This document shows, one piece after another, positions 8,425 to 20,070 of a stretch of 39,202 nucleotides of DNA. The notes below the pieces were generated by a model that did no database searches, was not told the origin of the DNA, and saw nothing but the letters and a program-made list of their open reading frames with translations. The translations under genes were made by a program, and so were the position numbers. This DNA is from Chromatiaceae bacterium (GTDB lineage Bacteria > Pseudomonadota > Gammaproteobacteria > Chromatiales > Chromatiaceae): the NCBI GenBank assembly GCA_020851955.1, contig JADZBU010000248.1:1-39202 (forward strand), given 5' to 3'. The first letter of the stretch is position 1. Every line of letters starts with the position of its first letter.

Positions 8425-8899
8425 CGTCGCCTCCCATGAGTTCCTCGGGGGTACAAATAAACGGCAAAAATAAACCTTTGACCCGAAAATTCTCGGCAAT
8501 TCGCGCCTGAATTTCAGGATTGCCGATGTGTCTGCAGTTCCATGTCAATAAATAGTCCGCAAAATGCACGGTCGCTATTGAAATGTGTAATGCGTCTTCG
8601 CTTGCTTTAGCCGGAACGATGTCGGTTGCTACCAATTCCTTGGCAAGCTCGATGCTTTGGTGGGTGATTTCAAGTAGATGGATGCCATGTAACGCGGCAA
8701 GACGTTTGCTCGCCGCCTCTTGATCACCAGCGGCACACTCTGTTAAAACCAATTCCGAGGCGGAAAGATCGAATTCTTCTCGCCTATCCCAAAATAAGTA
8801 GGTGCTTTGTTGGTGTCCGGCCTCAATCACATTTTTGCTTGGGCGAGCCGTCAGGTAGCTGATAACAGAAGTTTCTAGGTAGACCTTTCGTTTGGTCAT
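8417..8899 (-). CDS. PIN-domain protein (probable type II toxin nuclease)
   Basis: KVYLETSVISYLTARPS…SELVLTECAAGD…ASEDALHISIATVHFADYLLTWNCRHIGN. Confidence 0.87.
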   Translation of the reverse strand: MTKRKVYLETSVISYLTARPSKNVIEAGHQQSTYLFWDRREEFDLSASELVLTECAAGDQEAASKRLAALHGIHLLEITHQSIELAKELVATDIVPAKASEDALHISIATVHFADYLLTWNCRHIGNPEIQARIAENFRVKGLFLPFICTPEELMGGDDE

Positions 8900-8901
8900 G
8901 T

Positions 8902-9402
8902 CTAGGCCTTTGTTTTCTTGCTCAGTTCCTCGCGGAAACCGGTCACCAGCAACAGGACGATGCCGAGGGTGATGGCGCTGTCGGCGACGTTAAAGGCGGG
9001 CCAGTGCCAGGTGCCGACGTAGAAGTCGATGAAATCGACCACGCGGCCGGTGAGGAGGCGGTCGATCAGATTGCCGATGGCGCCGCCAATGACCAGGGCC
9101 AGGGCAGCGGCGGTGACGCCTTCATGCTTGGCCAGGCGCACCAGCCAGATGACCAGGGCGATGGTCATGACCAGGGCGAAGGCGGCGAAGAACCAGCGCT
9201 GCCAGCCGCCGGCATTGGAGAGGAAGCTGAAGGCGGCGCCCTCGTTGTACATGAGGGTGAGGTTAAGCAATGGTCCGATGGCGATGGGCCGGAAGGGCTC
9301 CAGCAGGGCCTCGGCCAGCCACTTGGTGGCCTGGTCCAGGATCACCACCAGCAGCGATAGCCAGAGCCAGCGGGCCATGGCGGCATTCGTGATCAGCTTC
9401 AT
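8902..9402 (-). CDS. lspA: Lipoprotein signal peptidase (signal peptidase II)
   Basis: VVILDQATKW, MYNEGAAFSFL, GGAIGNLIDRLLTGRVVDFIDFY, FNVADSAITLG. Confidence 0.96.
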   Translation of the reverse strand: MKLITNAAMARWLWLSLLVVILDQATKWLAEALLEPFRPIAIGPLLNLTLMYNEGAAFSFLSNAGGWQRWFFAAFALVMTIALVIWLVRLAKHEGVTAAALALVIGGAIGNLIDRLLTGRVVDFIDFYVGTWHWPAFNVADSAITLGIVLLLVTGFREELSKKTKA

Positions 9403-9450
9403 GCGGCCCTCCTTCCCCATGTCCGCCCCCCGATCCCTTTTAGGTTTTCC

Positions 9451-12282
9451 TTAAGCAAAACGCCGCTCCTCGCCCATCCCGGCGACACTGACGACGCAGC
9501 GGCCGCAGAGCTCCGGGTGTTCGGGGTCTTGACCCACATCCGCCCGCAAATGCCAGCAGCGGACGCATTTGGCGTGGCTGGATTTGCGCACCTGGATGGC
9601 GAGGCCCTCCAGTTCCGTGTCCTGGGCCTCGTCCGGACGCTCCGCCAGGGGCAGGACCCGGGCGGCGGAGGTGATGAGGGCAAAGCGCAACTCGTCGCCC
9701 AGGCGGCCCAGGGTCGTGACTAGCTCGGGGGCGGCGTAGAGGTCGATCTCCGCGTCCAGGGAGGAGCCGATGAGGCCCCCTTGGCGCGCCGTTTCCAGGG
9801 GTTTGGAGACCGCGAGCCGCACCGCCAGGACCTGGTCCCAGAAGGCGCGATCGAAGGCGTCGCCGGCGTCCAGGGTCAAGAGCCCCGGGTACCACTCGGC
9901 CAGGAAGACCGAGGGCTCCCGCTCACCCGGCAGGTAGCGCCAGATCTCGTCGGCGGTAAAGCTGAGGATGGGCGCCAGCCAGCGGGTCATGGCCTCGGCG
10001 ATGTGGTACATGGCGGTCTGGCAGGAGCGCCGGGGCCGGCCGTCGGTCGGGGTGGTGTACTGGCGGTCCTTGATGACGTCCAGGTAGAAGCCGCCCAGGT
10101 CCACCACGCAGAAGTTGTGGATCTTCTGGTAGATGAGGTGGAACTGGTAGTCCCGGTAGGCGGCGATGATTTCCTCCTGGAGCTGGTGGGCGCGATCCAC
10201 GACCCAGCGGTCCAGTTCGAGCATGTCCGCCCCCGCGACCTGGTTGACCGCTGGATCGAAGCCATTGAGGTTGGCGAGCAGGAAGCGGGCGGTATTGCGG
10301 ATGCGCCGGTAGGCATCGGCGGTACGCTTGAGGATCTCGTCGGAGACGCTCATCTCGCCGCGATAGTCGGTGGCCGCGACCCAGAGGCGGATGATGTCGG
10401 CGCCCAGGGTCTTCATGACGTCCTGGGGCCGCACCACGTTGCCCTTGGATTTGGACATCTTCTCGCCCTTGGCATCGACGGTGAAGCCGTGGGTGAGGAC
10501 GCCCCGGTAGGGGGCACGGTCGTACATGGCCACCGAGGTCAGCAGGGACGATTGGAACCAGCCGCGGTGCTGGTCCGAGCCCTCCAGGTAGAGGTCCGCC
10601 GGGGATCTCAGGCCCTCGCGCTTCTCCAGGCAGCAGGCGTGGGTGACGCCCGAGTCGAACCAGACGTCCAGGGTGTCCTGGACCTTGTCGTAATGAGCCG
10701 CCTCGGCGACACCGATCAGATCCGCGGCCTCCAACTCGAACCAGGCCTCGACGCCCTTGCCCTCCACTTTTCGCGCGACCGCTTCAATTAGTTCCGGGGT
10801 GCGTGGATGCAGGGCGCCGGTCTCCTTGTGGACCAGCAGGGCGATGGGCACACCCCAGGTGCGCTGGCGCGAGATGCACCAGTCCGGGCGGTTGCGCATC
10901 ATGGACTCGATGCGGGAACGGCCCCAGTCCGGGGTCCAGGTGACGCCCTCGATCTCGCGCAGGGCGGCGTCCCGCAGGCCCTGCCGCTCCATGCCGATGA
11001 ACCACTGGGGGGTGGCGCGGAAGATGATGGGGGTCTTGTGGCGCCAGCAATGGGGATAGCTGTGAGTGAAGCGGGCCGCCTGGATCAGGGCGCCCCGGGC
11101 CTTGAGGGTGTCCACCACCTTCTCGTTGGCGCTGAAGACATGTTCACCCGCGAAGAGGGGGGTGTCCGGCAGGAAGCGGCCGTCGCCGCCCACGGGGTTC
11201 TCCACCCGCAGGCCGTAGCGGTTGCCGACCAGGTAATCATCCAGGCCATGGCCGGGGGCGGTGTGGACGGCGCCGGTGCCGGCCTCCAGGGTGACATGCT
11301 CCCCGAGGATGATGGGCACCTCCCGGTCGTAGAAGGGGTGCTGGAGTTGCAGGCCCTCGAAGGCGTCGCCCCGGCCATAGGCGATGACCCGGTAGCGGTC
11401 GATGCCCCAGCGGTCCAGGTTGTCGCGCATCAGGCCCTCGGCGAGGATGAGGCGCTCGCGGCCAGTGTCGCCCTCGGTTTGGACGAGGACGTATTCCAGC
11501 TCGGGGTTGAAGGCCACGGCCTGGTTGGCGGGCAGGGTCCAGGGGGTGGTGGTCCAGATGACCACGGACAGGGGGCCGTCGCCGCGCCCGTTGGGCACCG
11601 AGTGACAGCGGGTGAAGAGGGCCTCCTCGTCCAGGACCGGGAAGCGGACGTCGATGGAGATGGACTCCTTGTCGGCGTATTCCACCTCGGCCTCCGCCAG
11701 GGCGGAACCGCAGTCGATGCACCAGTGCACCGGCTTGTAGCCCTTCTGGACATGGCCGTTGGCCAGGATCACGCCCAGGGCGCGGATGATGTTGGCCTCG
11801 AAGTGGAAGTCCATGGTTAGGTAGGGGTTCCCCCAGTCGCCAAAGACTCCCAGGCGCTGGAAGTCGCGGCGCTGGCCGTCCACCTGGCGCGCGGCATAGT
11901 CGCGGCAGGCGCGCCGGAACTGGGCGGCGCTGATCTTGGCGCCGGGTTTGCCTTCCTTCTTTTCCACCTGAAGCTCGATGGGCAGGCCATGGCAGTCCCA
12001 GCCCGGCACGTAGGGGGCGTCCAGGCCGTCCAGGGTGCGGGATTTGACGATGATGTCCTTCAGCACCTTATTGACGGCGTGACCGATATGAATGTCGCCG
12101 TTGGCGTAGGGCGGGCCGTCGTGAAGGATGAACTGCCGGGCCCCGGCTCGGGCGGCGCGAATCTGGCCATAGAGGTCAATAGCCTCCCAGTGGGCGAGCA
12201 ACTCCGGTTCCCGCTGGGAGAGGTTTGCCTTCATGGGAAAACCGGTGTTGGGGAGGTTGAGGGTGGTCTTGTAATCGCTCAC
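9451..12282 (-). CDS. ileS: Isoleucyl-tRNA synthetase
   Basis: [33 protein letters not shown]-terminal zinc site [10 protein letters not shown]…CGRC. Confidence 0.98.
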   Translation of the reverse strand: MSDYKTTLNLPNTGFPMKANLSQREPELLAHWEAIDLYGQIRAARAGARQFILHDGPPYANGDIHIGHAVNKVLKDIIVKSRTLDGLDAPYVPGWDCHGLPIELQVEKKEGKPGAKISAAQFRRACRDYAARQVDGQRRDFQRLGVFGDWGNPYLTMDFHFEANIIRALGVILANGHVQKGYKPVHWCIDCGSALAEAEVEYADKESISIDVRFPVLDEEALFTRCHSVPNGRGDGPLSVVIWTTTPWTLPANQAVAFNPELEYVLVQTEGDTGRERLILAEGLMRDNLDRWGIDRYRVIAYGRGDAFEGLQLQHPFYDREVPIILGEHVTLEAGTGAVHTAPGHGLDDYLVGNRYGLRVENPVGGDGRFLPDTPLFAGEHVFSANEKVVDTLKARGALIQAARFTHSYPHCWRHKTPIIFRATPQWFIGMERQGLRDAALREIEGVTWTPDWGRSRIESMMRNRPDWCISRQRTWGVPIALLVHKETGALHPRTPELIEAVARKVEGKGVEAWFELEAADLIGVAEAAHYDKVQDTLDVWFDSGVTHACCLEKREGLRSPADLYLEGSDQHRGWFQSSLLTSVAMYDRAPYRGVLTHGFTVDAKGEKMSKSKGNVVRPQDVMKTLGADIIRLWVAATDYRGEMSVSDEILKRTADAYRRIRNTARFLLANLNGFDPAVNQVAGADMLELDRWVVDRAHQLQEEIIAAYRDYQFHLIYQKIHNFCVVDLGGFYLDVIKDRQYTTPTDGRPRRSCQTAMYHIAEAMTRWLAPILSFTADEIWRYLPGEREPSVFLAEWYPGLLTLDAGDAFDRAFWDQVLAVRLAVSKPLETARQGGLIGSSLDAEIDLYAAPELVTTLGRLGDELRFALITSAARVLPLAERPDEAQDTELEGLAIQVRKSSHAKCVRCWHLRADVGQDPEHPELCGRCVVSVAGMGEERRFA

Positions 12283-12461
12283 GGGGCTGGATCCTGAGGG
12301 GGGCGGTAAGGCTAAGGGTCCAGTTTACCCTGTTTTACCGGGAATCGGCCTGGCCGGATGTGGCCGCGGGCGGCTGATGGGGTCCGGTCGGCCCGTTACC
12401 TCAAGGCCATGCGCGGCCGCTGGTGTCGGCTCCCCGCCCCCGGTGGCTGCGGGAACCGGGG

Positions 12462-13856
12462 TCAGGAGAAGAGACGGTCGTAGATGCGGAAACCGGCGAC
12501 ATAGGTGCCGATGGCGGCCCCCAGGTTGCTCAGGAGGAAGACCTGGAGGATGCGCAGCACCCGGTTGCGCCACCAGCCCCGGAAGTGGGCCGCGTCCTGG
12601 CGCAGGCGGCCGAAGTCGCCCAGGTTGGGCTTGCGCAGATAGAGTTCCACCGGGGCCGTCACCATGCCGGCGCCGATGGCGGGGTTGAGGGTGGTCAGGG
12701 GCGCCGCGACGAAGGCCGTCAGCACCGTCAGGGGGTGCCCGCCGGCGAGGAGGGTGCCGATGGCGGAGAGGGAGCCGGTGATGAGGACCCAGTCCCAGAC
12801 GATGGACCAGCCGTCCTGGGGGCTCTGGGCAAAGCCGAAGGCGAAGCCGGCCAGAATGAGCGCCAGGATGAGCCAGGATATGAGCTTGGGCCAGGGGCTG
12901 GGCGGCGGCAGACGCTCCAGTGCCTCGATTTCGAGACGCGGGTCCGGGTCTGGCGCAGCGCGGGGCTCCAGGGGCGCCCCCGGGGTAGGGTCCGGGCTGG
13001 GTGCGGGCGCGGCCGCCCGCAGGTAGCCGGCGACGCCCTTGAGATGACCGGCCCCCAGGACCGCCAGTATCCGGCCGTGGCCATCCCGTTCGATCTCCTC
13101 CCGCAGGCGGGCCGCCATGTAGCGATCCCGCTCATCGATGAGCGGGAGGAAGAGGTCTTGGCGATTACGGGCGAATTCGGCGAAGGTGGTCTCCAGCACA
13201 TCCCCTTCCTTGAGGCGCTCGATCTCCGCCTCCGGGACCTCGTCGTGGGAGACCAGGGTTAAGACCAGGCCGGAAAAGAGTTCGAGGCGCTTCCACCAAC
13301 TCAGGTTGGCGGCGACGCGCTTGAGGGTCACGCCGATCTCGCGATCCACCAGCAGGACGGGCAGATGGCGTTCCCGCGCCTGGGCGATGGCCATGCGCTG
13401 CTCGGCCCCGGGTTCGATGCCGAACTGATCCGCCAGGCGCTGCTGGTAGGCGGCCAGGGCCAGGCTGGCGACTACCATGGCCACGCGTCCCTGGCGGATG
13501 ACGGCGAAGAGGTCCATGCGCGCCAGGGCGTCCGGGTCCAGGAGGGCCTGATAGCGGCTGGGGCAGAGCTCCACCGCCACGGCGTCATAGTCCTCCTGCT
13601 CCAGGAGTTCCCGCACTTTGTCGGCGCTGGCGCGGGAGACATGGGCGGTGCCGAGGAGGGTCAGGTGGGTGTCGCCGACCCTCAGATCGATGCGGGGCTC
13701 CTCGGGGCCCTGGCTGGCCTCGGGCGTCGGGGCTTGGCTGGGGCGGGCTTCGGCGAGGGATTGGCCGGGCCCGGCGATGGGTGGGGCGTCCTCGGCCAGC
13801 GGTTGCCGAGGAGCGTCGGGTCCTGGGTTGGCTTTCGCCTCGGCGTCCGGAGTCAT
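12462..13856 (-). CDS. TraB/PrgY family membrane protein
   Basis: [72 protein letters not shown]-terminal hydrophobic segments. Confidence 0.85.
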   Translation of the reverse strand: MTPDAEAKANPGPDAPRQPLAEDAPPIAGPGQSLAEARPSQAPTPEASQGPEEPRIDLRVGDTHLTLLGTAHVSRASADKVRELLEQEDYDAVAVELCPSRYQALLDPDALARMDLFAVIRQGRVAMVVASLALAAYQQRLADQFGIEPGAEQRMAIAQARERHLPVLLVDREIGVTLKRVAANLSWWKRLELFSGLVLTLVSHDEVPEAEIERLKEGDVLETTFAEFARNRQDLFLPLIDERDRYMAARLREEIERDGHGRILAVLGAGHLKGVAGYLRAAAPAPSPDPTPGAPLEPRAAPDPDPRLEIEALERLPPPSPWPKLISWLILALILAGFAFGFAQSPQDGWSIVWDWVLITGSLSAIGTLLAGGHPLTVLTAFVAAPLTTLNPAIGAGMVTAPVELYLRKPNLGDFGRLRQDAAHFRGWWRNRVLRILQVFLLSNLGAAIGTYVAGFRIYDRLFS

Positions 13857-15316
13857 CGCCTGCCGCCCATCATGGAGCCCAGCAGGCCGCGGATCAGGCT
13901 GCGGCCCAATTGGCTGCCGATGGAGCGCAAGGCGCTGGTGGCGAAGGCCTCCAGGGGGCCTTGCCGGCTGGAGCCGCGGCGGGCGGCGGGGACCGGGGTG
14001 GACTCCCGCGCGGTCTCCTCCGCCCGACTGGCGGCCACGGCCCGGCCCTGGAGGATCTCGTAGGCGGATTCCCGGTCCAGGGCCTGGTCATAGACCCCCT
14101 TGACCAGGGAATCGGCCAGGAGGGCGCGGCGCTCGGCGGGGGTGATGGGGCCGATGCGGCTGCCGGGCGGGGCCACCTTGACGCGCTCGACCATGGTCGG
14201 GGTGCCGGTCTCGTCCAGGGTCGAGACCAGGGCCTCGCCGACTCCCAGGTTGGTGATGAGGGCCTCGGTGTCGAAGGCCGGGTTGGGCCGGAAGGTCTGG
14301 GCCGCCACCCGCACCGCCTTCTGGTCGCGGGGGGTGAAGGCGCGCAGGGCATGTTGGACCCGGTTGCCCAACTGGCCGAGGACATCGTCCGGCACGTCCG
14401 CAGGGCTTTGGGTGACGAAATAGACGCCCACGCCCTTGGAGCGAATGAGGCGCACCACCTGCTCGATCTTGTCCAGCAGCACCTTGGGGGCACTGTCGAA
14501 GAGCAGGTGGGCCTCATCGAAGAAGAAGACCAGGCGCGGCTTGTCCACGTCGCCCACCTCAGGCAGTTGCTCGAACAGCTCCGATAGCAGCCACAGCAGG
14601 AAGGTGGAGTAAAGGGCCGGGGTGTGGATGAGTTTGTCTGCCGCCAGCAGGTTGATGTAGCCCCAGCCGTGCTCGTCGGTCTGCATCAGGTCGGCGATAT
14701 CCAGGGCGGGCTCGCCAAACAGCTTGCCGGCGCCCTGTTCCTCCAGGGTCAGCAGCTTGCGTTGGATGGCGCCGACGCTGGCCTTGGAGACGTGGCCGTA
14801 GTCGTCGCCGACCGCGCCGGGGTCGTCCGCCAGATACGCCAGGAGGGCGCGCAGGTCCTTGACGTCCAGCAGCAGCCAGCCGTTGTCGTCCGCCAACCGG
14901 AAGACGATGTTCAGCACCCCCTCCTGGGTCTCGTTGAGGCCCAGGAGGCGCGCCAGCAGCAGGGGACCCATTTCGGAGAGGGTGGTGCGCACCGGATGCC
15001 CCTGGTCGCCGAGGATGTCCCACAGGGTCACCGGGCAGGCCTGGGTGGAGAAGTCCCCGGCCCCGAGCCCGAGTTCCGCCACCCGGGCATCGACTTTGGC
15101 GTTGCCGCCGCCGGGTTGGCCGATGCCCGCCAGGTCGCCCTTGACGTCCGCCATGAAGACGGGGACGCCGATGCGGCTGAAGGACTCCGCCAGCCGCTGC
15201 AGGGTCACGGTCTTGCCGGTCCCCGTGGCTCCGGCCACCAGGCCGTGCCGGTTGGCCATGGCGGGCAAGAGATAGACCGGGCCCAAGCCCTTGCCGATGA
15301 GGATGGGGTCTGTCAT
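13853..15316 (-). CDS. HerA/YjgR-like ATPase (DUF853)
   Basis: [20 protein letters not shown] Walker [15 protein letters not shown] Walker [18 protein letters not shown] overlap with the TraB-family gene. Confidence 0.9.
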   Translation of the reverse strand: MTDPILIGKGLGPVYLLPAMANRHGLVAGATGTGKTVTLQRLAESFSRIGVPVFMADVKGDLAGIGQPGGGNAKVDARVAELGLGAGDFSTQACPVTLWDILGDQGHPVRTTLSEMGPLLLARLLGLNETQEGVLNIVFRLADDNGWLLLDVKDLRALLAYLADDPGAVGDDYGHVSKASVGAIQRKLLTLEEQGAGKLFGEPALDIADLMQTDEHGWGYINLLAADKLIHTPALYSTFLLWLLSELFEQLPEVGDVDKPRLVFFFDEAHLLFDSAPKVLLDKIEQVVRLIRSKGVGVYFVTQSPADVPDDVLGQLGNRVQHALRAFTPRDQKAVRVAAQTFRPNPAFDTEALITNLGVGEALVSTLDETGTPTMVERVKVAPPGSRIGPITPAERRALLADSLVKGVYDQALDRESAYEILQGRAVAASRAEETARESTPVPAARRGSSRQGPLEAFATSALRSIGSQLGRSLIRGLLGSMMGGRR

Positions 15317-15599
15317 GGGCGCTGTCTCCGGAAGCAGGAAGGACGAGGTTGAATCTTGGTGTGCCATCCTACCGATTCGCCTCACCAGGGCCAAGTCCCG
15401 CGGTTTCAAGCCGGGGCGTCCGCCTAACTCCGAAGTTGAGTCGGGGCGCTGCCCCCGATCTGGCGGGTTTGCCGGTCTCCTGGGGGGTCCCTTGACCTCG
15501 ATTCAGGTGGAGCGGAGGCTTTCCTTGCCGATGCGCAATGACAAAAGCTGGGGTTTGCGCCGAAGATTTCCGATCACATAATCCACCGGACGCCGAGCC

Positions 15600-16172
15600 A
15601 TGTTCTTCCCTGTCCCTCACGCCAGTCGCCGCCAGGCCAAGTCGGCCCATGAACTGGCCATGCTCAATCTGCTACTGGTCAACCTGCCGATGCTGATCGC
15701 CCTCCTGGCGGGGAGTTTTTTGCAGCAGGGGTCGCCCCTGGCCGACTACAAGCTGGTGGGTGTCCTGGTTCCTTGGGGGGTCTCCCTGGGTATCGTGGCC
15801 TTCACCTTCGCGAAGGCCGGCCGGCTGGCCGCCCGGGGGCCCTGGTTCGTGGCCGCCCACTGGCGGTTGGCCAGGGTGCGTTACCAGATTCTGCTCATAG
15901 CCTATGCCGTGGGGGCTGGCCTGATTGGTCTGGGCTGGCTGGTATCCACCACCCAGAAGACCCACGGGATGCAGGAACTCATGTTCGTGGCCCTGCAGCG
16001 GGTCGCCATTGCCCCCCTCCTCATCGGCCTCATGGTGCTCATCATGCTGGAGTCGGGCGCCCTCTATCAGGCGGGGCGCGGCGAGGTGCCTGATAGCCTC
16101 ATGAAGAAGTTCCCTCCGCCGGCGGACTGTAGGGGCGCGGCTACCGAGTTTGGGCTGGAGGATCAGGGCTGA
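15600..16172 (+). CDS. Membrane protein of unknown function
   Basis: About four hydrophobic segments (LLLVNLPMLIALLAGSFL, GVLVPWGVSLGIVAF, ILLIAYAVGAGLIGLGWLV, LLIGLMVLIML). Confidence 0.65.
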   Translation: MFFPVPHASRRQAKSAHELAMLNLLLVNLPMLIALLAGSFLQQGSPLADYKLVGVLVPWGVSLGIVAFTFAKAGRLAARGPWFVAAHWRLARVRYQILLIAYAVGAGLIGLGWLVSTTQKTHGMQELMFVALQRVAIAPLLIGLMVLIMLESGALYQAGRGEVPDSLMKKFPPPADCRGAATEFGLEDQG

Positions 16173-16341
16173 TTGGCGCCCAGGCCACCGGGCCAGGCTG
16201 GTTCTGGCGTCGGCTTGGCGGCGTGCCTTGCGTCAAGCGCCGACTGCCCTAGACTTGTGAGGTAGGACGCGCGGCCAGGGCGGGACTTTTGGCGACCTGG
16301 GCGCGCGGGATAGGGGCGACCATTGGCGAGAGGGGCAACCC

Positions 16342-17040
16342 ATGCGGCCCGATACGGCTCGAATGCTCAGGGATATCGCTGCCGAGATTCATTACACCCG
16401 CGCCCTGATCGGCCGGGAGGCGTTCGCCCCGCGCGTCATGGCTGCCATGGCAGCGGTGCCGCGCCACCTCTTCGTCCCCGAGGGCGACCAGGACCTGGCC
16501 TACGCTAATGGCCCCCTGCCCATCGGTTGGGGCCAGACCATCTCCCAACCCTACATCGTCGCCCTCATGACGGACCTGCTGGCCTGTGGCCCGGATGACC
16601 GGGTGCTGGAGATCGGCACGGGCTCCGGCTATCAGGCGGCGGTGCTGTCGGGGCTGGTGGCGCAGGTCTATTCCCTGGAGATCATTCCGCAACTGGCGAA
16701 GGCCGCGGCCGAACGCTTGGCGCGGTTGGGCTACCTCAATGTCAGTGTCCGCCAGGGTGATGGCCATCAGGGCTGGCCCGAGCAGGCCCCCTTCGATGGC
16801 ATCCTGGTGACCGCCGCCGCCCGGGCGATTCCGCCCGCCCTCGTCGATCAGCTCAGTCCTGGCGCCCGCCTGGTCATCCCCGTGGGGCAACCCTATGCCC
16901 ACCAAGACCTTCTTTTGCTGGAAAAGGGCCCGGACGGGTCCCTCGCCCTGACGGAGGTGCTGGGGGTGGCCTTTGTCCCCCTCACGGGTGGCGGGCCGGT
17001 GCCAGCGACCGGGGCCCCCGAGCCCGCGCCGGGCGCTTGA
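16342..17040 (+). CDS. pcm: Protein-L-isoaspartate O-methyltransferase
   Basis: MAAVPRHLFVP, GQTISQPYIVALMTDLL, VLEIGTGSGYQAAVLSGL, GDGHQGWPEQAPFDGILVTAAA. Confidence 0.93.
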   Translation: MRPDTARMLRDIAAEIHYTRALIGREAFAPRVMAAMAAVPRHLFVPEGDQDLAYANGPLPIGWGQTISQPYIVALMTDLLACGPDDRVLEIGTGSGYQAAVLSGLVAQVYSLEIIPQLAKAAAERLARLGYLNVSVRQGDGHQGWPEQAPFDGILVTAAARAIPPALVDQLSPGARLVIPVGQPYAHQDLLLLEKGPDGSLALTEVLGVAFVPLTGGGPVPATGAPEPAPGA

Positions 17041-17190
17041 GGGTCTAGCCCGGCCCCTCGGTCCGTTACGCGGCGCCGTCGAGCCCCGGCCCGGCATCAG
17101 TTCTCCCGCGCCGGTCAGCCGCTATCGGCCCCGTCCGCCAGTCCCCGACGCCTCTGCAAGCGGTTGCCAAGGGATTTCCGCCAGGAATTC

Positions 17191-17220
17191 TTGTAAGCAA
17201 TGACAATACTTGCCTATAAT
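17191..17220 (+). promoter_or_regulatory. sigma70-like promoter TTGTAA-N18-TATAAT for the EF-G paralogue
   Basis: Perfect -10 TATAAT at 17215-17220, about 115 nt upstream of the ATG. Confidence 0.55.
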
Positions 17221-17335
17221 TGAGGGTTTCACGGAGACGGGCCCGGGTGGTCCCGCCTCGCCCGTCCCCCGATCCTTGGCGCGGTTTCGTCCCTTATCCC
17301 ACCAGGTCCGGCTTGGTAGAACTCAGGAAGCAGCA

Positions 17336-19417
17336 ATGACAGACCTTTCACATTACCGAAACATCGGTATTTTTGCCCACGTGGATGCGGGTAAGACGAC
17401 GACGACCGAGCGGATTCTCAAGCTGACGGGCAAGATCCATCGCCTGGGCGAGGTGCATGACGGCGAGTCCACCATGGACTTCATGGAGCAGGAAGCGGAG
17501 CGCGGCATTACTATCCAGTCCGCCGCTACCTCCTGCCAGTGGAAGGGCTGTCGGCTGAATGTCATCGACACCCCCGGCCACGTGGATTTCACCATCGAGG
17601 TGTATCGCTCCCTCAAGGTGCTCGACGGCGGCGTCGGCGTCTTCTGCGGCTCCGGCGGCGTCGAGCCCCAGTCCGAGACCAACTGGCGCTACGCCAATGA
17701 TTCCCGCGTCGCCCGCCTGATTTTCGTCAACAAACTCGACCGCATCGGCGCTGACTTCTATCGCGTCGTGGACCAGGTCCAGAATATCCTGGGCGCCAAT
17801 CCCCTGGTCATGGTCCTGCCCATTGGCGTCGAGGGTGGCTTTGTCGGCGTCGTCGATCTGCTCACGCGCCAGGCCTGGGTCTGGGACGAGTCGGGCATGC
17901 CGGAGAACTACAACCTGCACGATGTCCCCGAGGACATGATCGCCCAGGTCGAGGAGTGGCGGGAAAAGCTCATCGAGACGGCCCTGGAGCAGGACGACGA
18001 GGCCCTTGGCAAGTACCTGGAGGGCGAGGAGCCCAGCATTGAAACGCTCAAGGCCTGCATCCGCAAGGGCACCATCAAGCTCGACTTCTTCCCCACCTAC
18101 TGCGGTTCCGCCTTCAAGAATAAGGGTATGCAGTTGATACTGGATGCCGTGGTCGATTATCTGCCCAATCCCATGGATGTCGAGCCGCAGCCGGAGGTGG
18201 ACCTGGAGGGCAACGAGACGGGCCTCAAGGCCATCGTCGATCCCGACCGGCCCCTGCGCGCCCTGGCCTTCAAGATCATGGATGACCGCTTCGGCGCACT
18301 GACCTTCACCCGCATCTACTCTGGGAAGATCAAGAAGGGCGACTCGGTGCTCAACACCTTTACCGGCAAGACCGAGCGCATCGGTCGTATCGTCGAGATG
18401 CATGCCGATTCCCGCGAGGAACTCGACTCCGCCCAGGCCGGCGACATCGTTGCCCTACTCGGCATGAAGGGCACCCAGACCGGCCACACCCTCTGCGACC
18501 CCAAGCATCCGGCCACCCTGGAGCCCATGGTCTTCCCCGACCCGGTCATCTCCATCGCCATCGCTCCCCGCGACAAGGGTGGCTCCGAGAAGCTCGGAGT
18601 TGCCCTCAATAAGATGATTCAGGAGGACCCCTCCTTCCGCGTCGAGACCGATATCGAAAGCGGCGAGACCATCATCAAGGGCATGGGCGAGCTGCATCTG
18701 GATATCAAGGTCGATATCCTCAAGCGTACCCATGGCATCGAGGTCGAGGTGGGCAAGCCTCAGGTGGCCTACCGGGAGACCATCACCCGTCGTGTCGAGG
18801 ACACCTATACCCACAAGAAGCAGACCGGCGGCTCGGGCCAGTTTGCCCGTATCGAGTATGCCGTCGAGCCCGGCGAGCCCGGCAAAGGCTATCAGTTTGA
18901 ATCCCTGGTCACGGGCGGTACCGTGCCCCGCGAATTCTGGCCCGCCGTGGACAAAGGCTTCCGGGACAGCATGAAGGAGGGGGTCTTGGCGGGCTTCCCG
19001 CTGCTTGACGTCAAGGTGAGCCTGATCGATGGCAGCTACCATGCCGTGGACTCCTCCGCCATTGCCTATGAGATTGCCGCCAAGGCCGGCTACCGTCAGT
19101 CGGTGCCCAAGGCGGGTCCCCAGCTGATGGAGCCCATCATGAAGGTGGACGTCTTTACCCCGGAGGATCATGTTGGCGATGTCATTGGCGATCTCAATCG
19201 CCGGCGGGGCATGATCCGGGCGCAGGAGGCGGGACCCAATGGCGTGCGTGTCAAGGCCGATGCCCCCCTGAGCGAGATGTTCGGCTACATTGGCGATCTG
19301 CGCACCATGACCTCCGGGCGCGGTCAATTCTCCATGGAATTCTCCCATTATCTGCCCTGCCCCAAGACGGTGGCCGAGGCGGTCATCAAGGAGGTCCAGG
19401 AACGTAAGAAGGGCTGA
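17336..19417 (+). CDS. fusA: Elongation factor G paralogue
   Basis: [82 protein letters not shown]. No rps/tuf neighbours, so probably a second EF-G. Confidence 0.92.
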   Translation: MTDLSHYRNIGIFAHVDAGKTTTTERILKLTGKIHRLGEVHDGESTMDFMEQEAERGITIQSAATSCQWKGCRLNVIDTPGHVDFTIEVYRSLKVLDGGVGVFCGSGGVEPQSETNWRYANDSRVARLIFVNKLDRIGADFYRVVDQVQNILGANPLVMVLPIGVEGGFVGVVDLLTRQAWVWDESGMPENYNLHDVPEDMIAQVEEWREKLIETALEQDDEALGKYLEGEEPSIETLKACIRKGTIKLDFFPTYCGSAFKNKGMQLILDAVVDYLPNPMDVEPQPEVDLEGNETGLKAIVDPDRPLRALAFKIMDDRFGALTFTRIYSGKIKKGDSVLNTFTGKTERIGRIVEMHADSREELDSAQAGDIVALLGMKGTQTGHTLCDPKHPATLEPMVFPDPVISIAIAPRDKGGSEKLGVALNKMIQEDPSFRVETDIESGETIIKGMGELHLDIKVDILKRTHGIEVEVGKPQVAYRETITRRVEDTYTHKKQTGGSGQFARIEYAVEPGEPGKGYQFESLVTGGTVPREFWPAVDKGFRDSMKEGVLAGFPLLDVKVSLIDGSYHAVDSSAIAYEIAAKAGYRQSVPKAGPQLMEPIMKVDVFTPEDHVGDVIGDLNRRRGMIRAQEAGPNGVRVKADAPLSEMFGYIGDLRTMTSGRGQFSMEFSHYLPCPKTVAEAVIKEVQERKKG

Positions 19418-19441
19418 TCCCTCGGCCCCGCTTCGTTGGAT

Positions 19442-19464
19442 GCCCGCCGGCCTGGTCGGCGGGC
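19442..19464 (+). terminator. Hairpin downstream of the EF-G gene (GCCCGCCG-N7-CGGCGGGC)
   Basis: 8-bp perfect stem, 24 nt after the stop. Confidence 0.55.
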
Positions 19465-19535
19465 TTGGCTAGGCACCCGATGGCGCGTTTCGGGCCAACC
19501 CGATCCGCTGCCCCGAAATGCAAGAGAGAGGCGAC

Positions 19536-19775
19536 ATGCTTTCCGAGCACCACGACATCGATCACGAATTCCCGGAATACCACGAGAAGCTCGAGGCCCT
19601 GTGCGCCATCGACGCCGTTTTCACCGATCTGGTGCAGCGCCACGACCGCCTCGACGATGAAATCCGCGAGCTGGAAGAGCGGGGTCTGCCCATTGGCGAC
19701 ACGGAGATCGAGGCCATGAAGTTCCGCCGCGCGGAACTCAAGGACGAGATTTACATCCGGTTGCGCAAGGGCTGA
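19536..19775 (+). CDS. YdcH-family (DUF465) small coiled-coil protein
   Basis: HHDIDHEFPEYHEKLEALCAIDAVFTDLVQRHDRLDDEIRELEE…LKDEIYIRLRKG. Confidence 0.87.
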   Translation: MLSEHHDIDHEFPEYHEKLEALCAIDAVFTDLVQRHDRLDDEIRELEERGLPIGDTEIEAMKFRRAELKDEIYIRLRKG

Positions 19776-19796
19776 GGTTCTAGGCAGGCTACACGC

Positions 19797-19815
19797 GGGT
19801 GGGGGAGGGGGCGGG
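19797..19815 (+). other. G-quadruplex motif GGGTGGGGGAGGGGGCGGG
   Basis: Four G-runs of at least 3 with three 1-nt loops, 21 nt after the ydcH-like stop. Confidence 0.75.
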
Positions 19816-20020
19816 CGCCCGGAGTTAGTCCCGAGGTTAGGGGAATACCGCCCCTTGTTTCCGGATTTAGGCCTGCGTGAGGGGTGCTCGGTAGTACTTG
19901 GGCACACTCAAAGCTCAGGGCGACTAATATCCCCGAAGAGTAGTAGCGGGTCGGCCCTCGAGACAGTATTCTGCCGCATTGAAAAGTTTGACCCGGCAAG
20001 CGGGGCTTGCACGAGTCCGG

Positions 20021-20042
20021 GATTGGCTAGGATTAGCCAATC
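20021..20042. promoter_or_regulatory. Hairpin upstream of qmoA (GATTGGCTA-GGAT-TAGCCAATC)
   Basis: 9-bp perfect stem, 4-nt loop. Confidence 0.6.
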
Positions 20043-20070
20043 ATGCCTGGGCGTGGCGGGTTGAACACAT

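Noticed and set aside
9781-11820. Long plus-strand ORFs antisense to ileS (336, 337 aa)
   Set aside because: Shadow ORFs of a strongly supported ileS; no recognisable domains.
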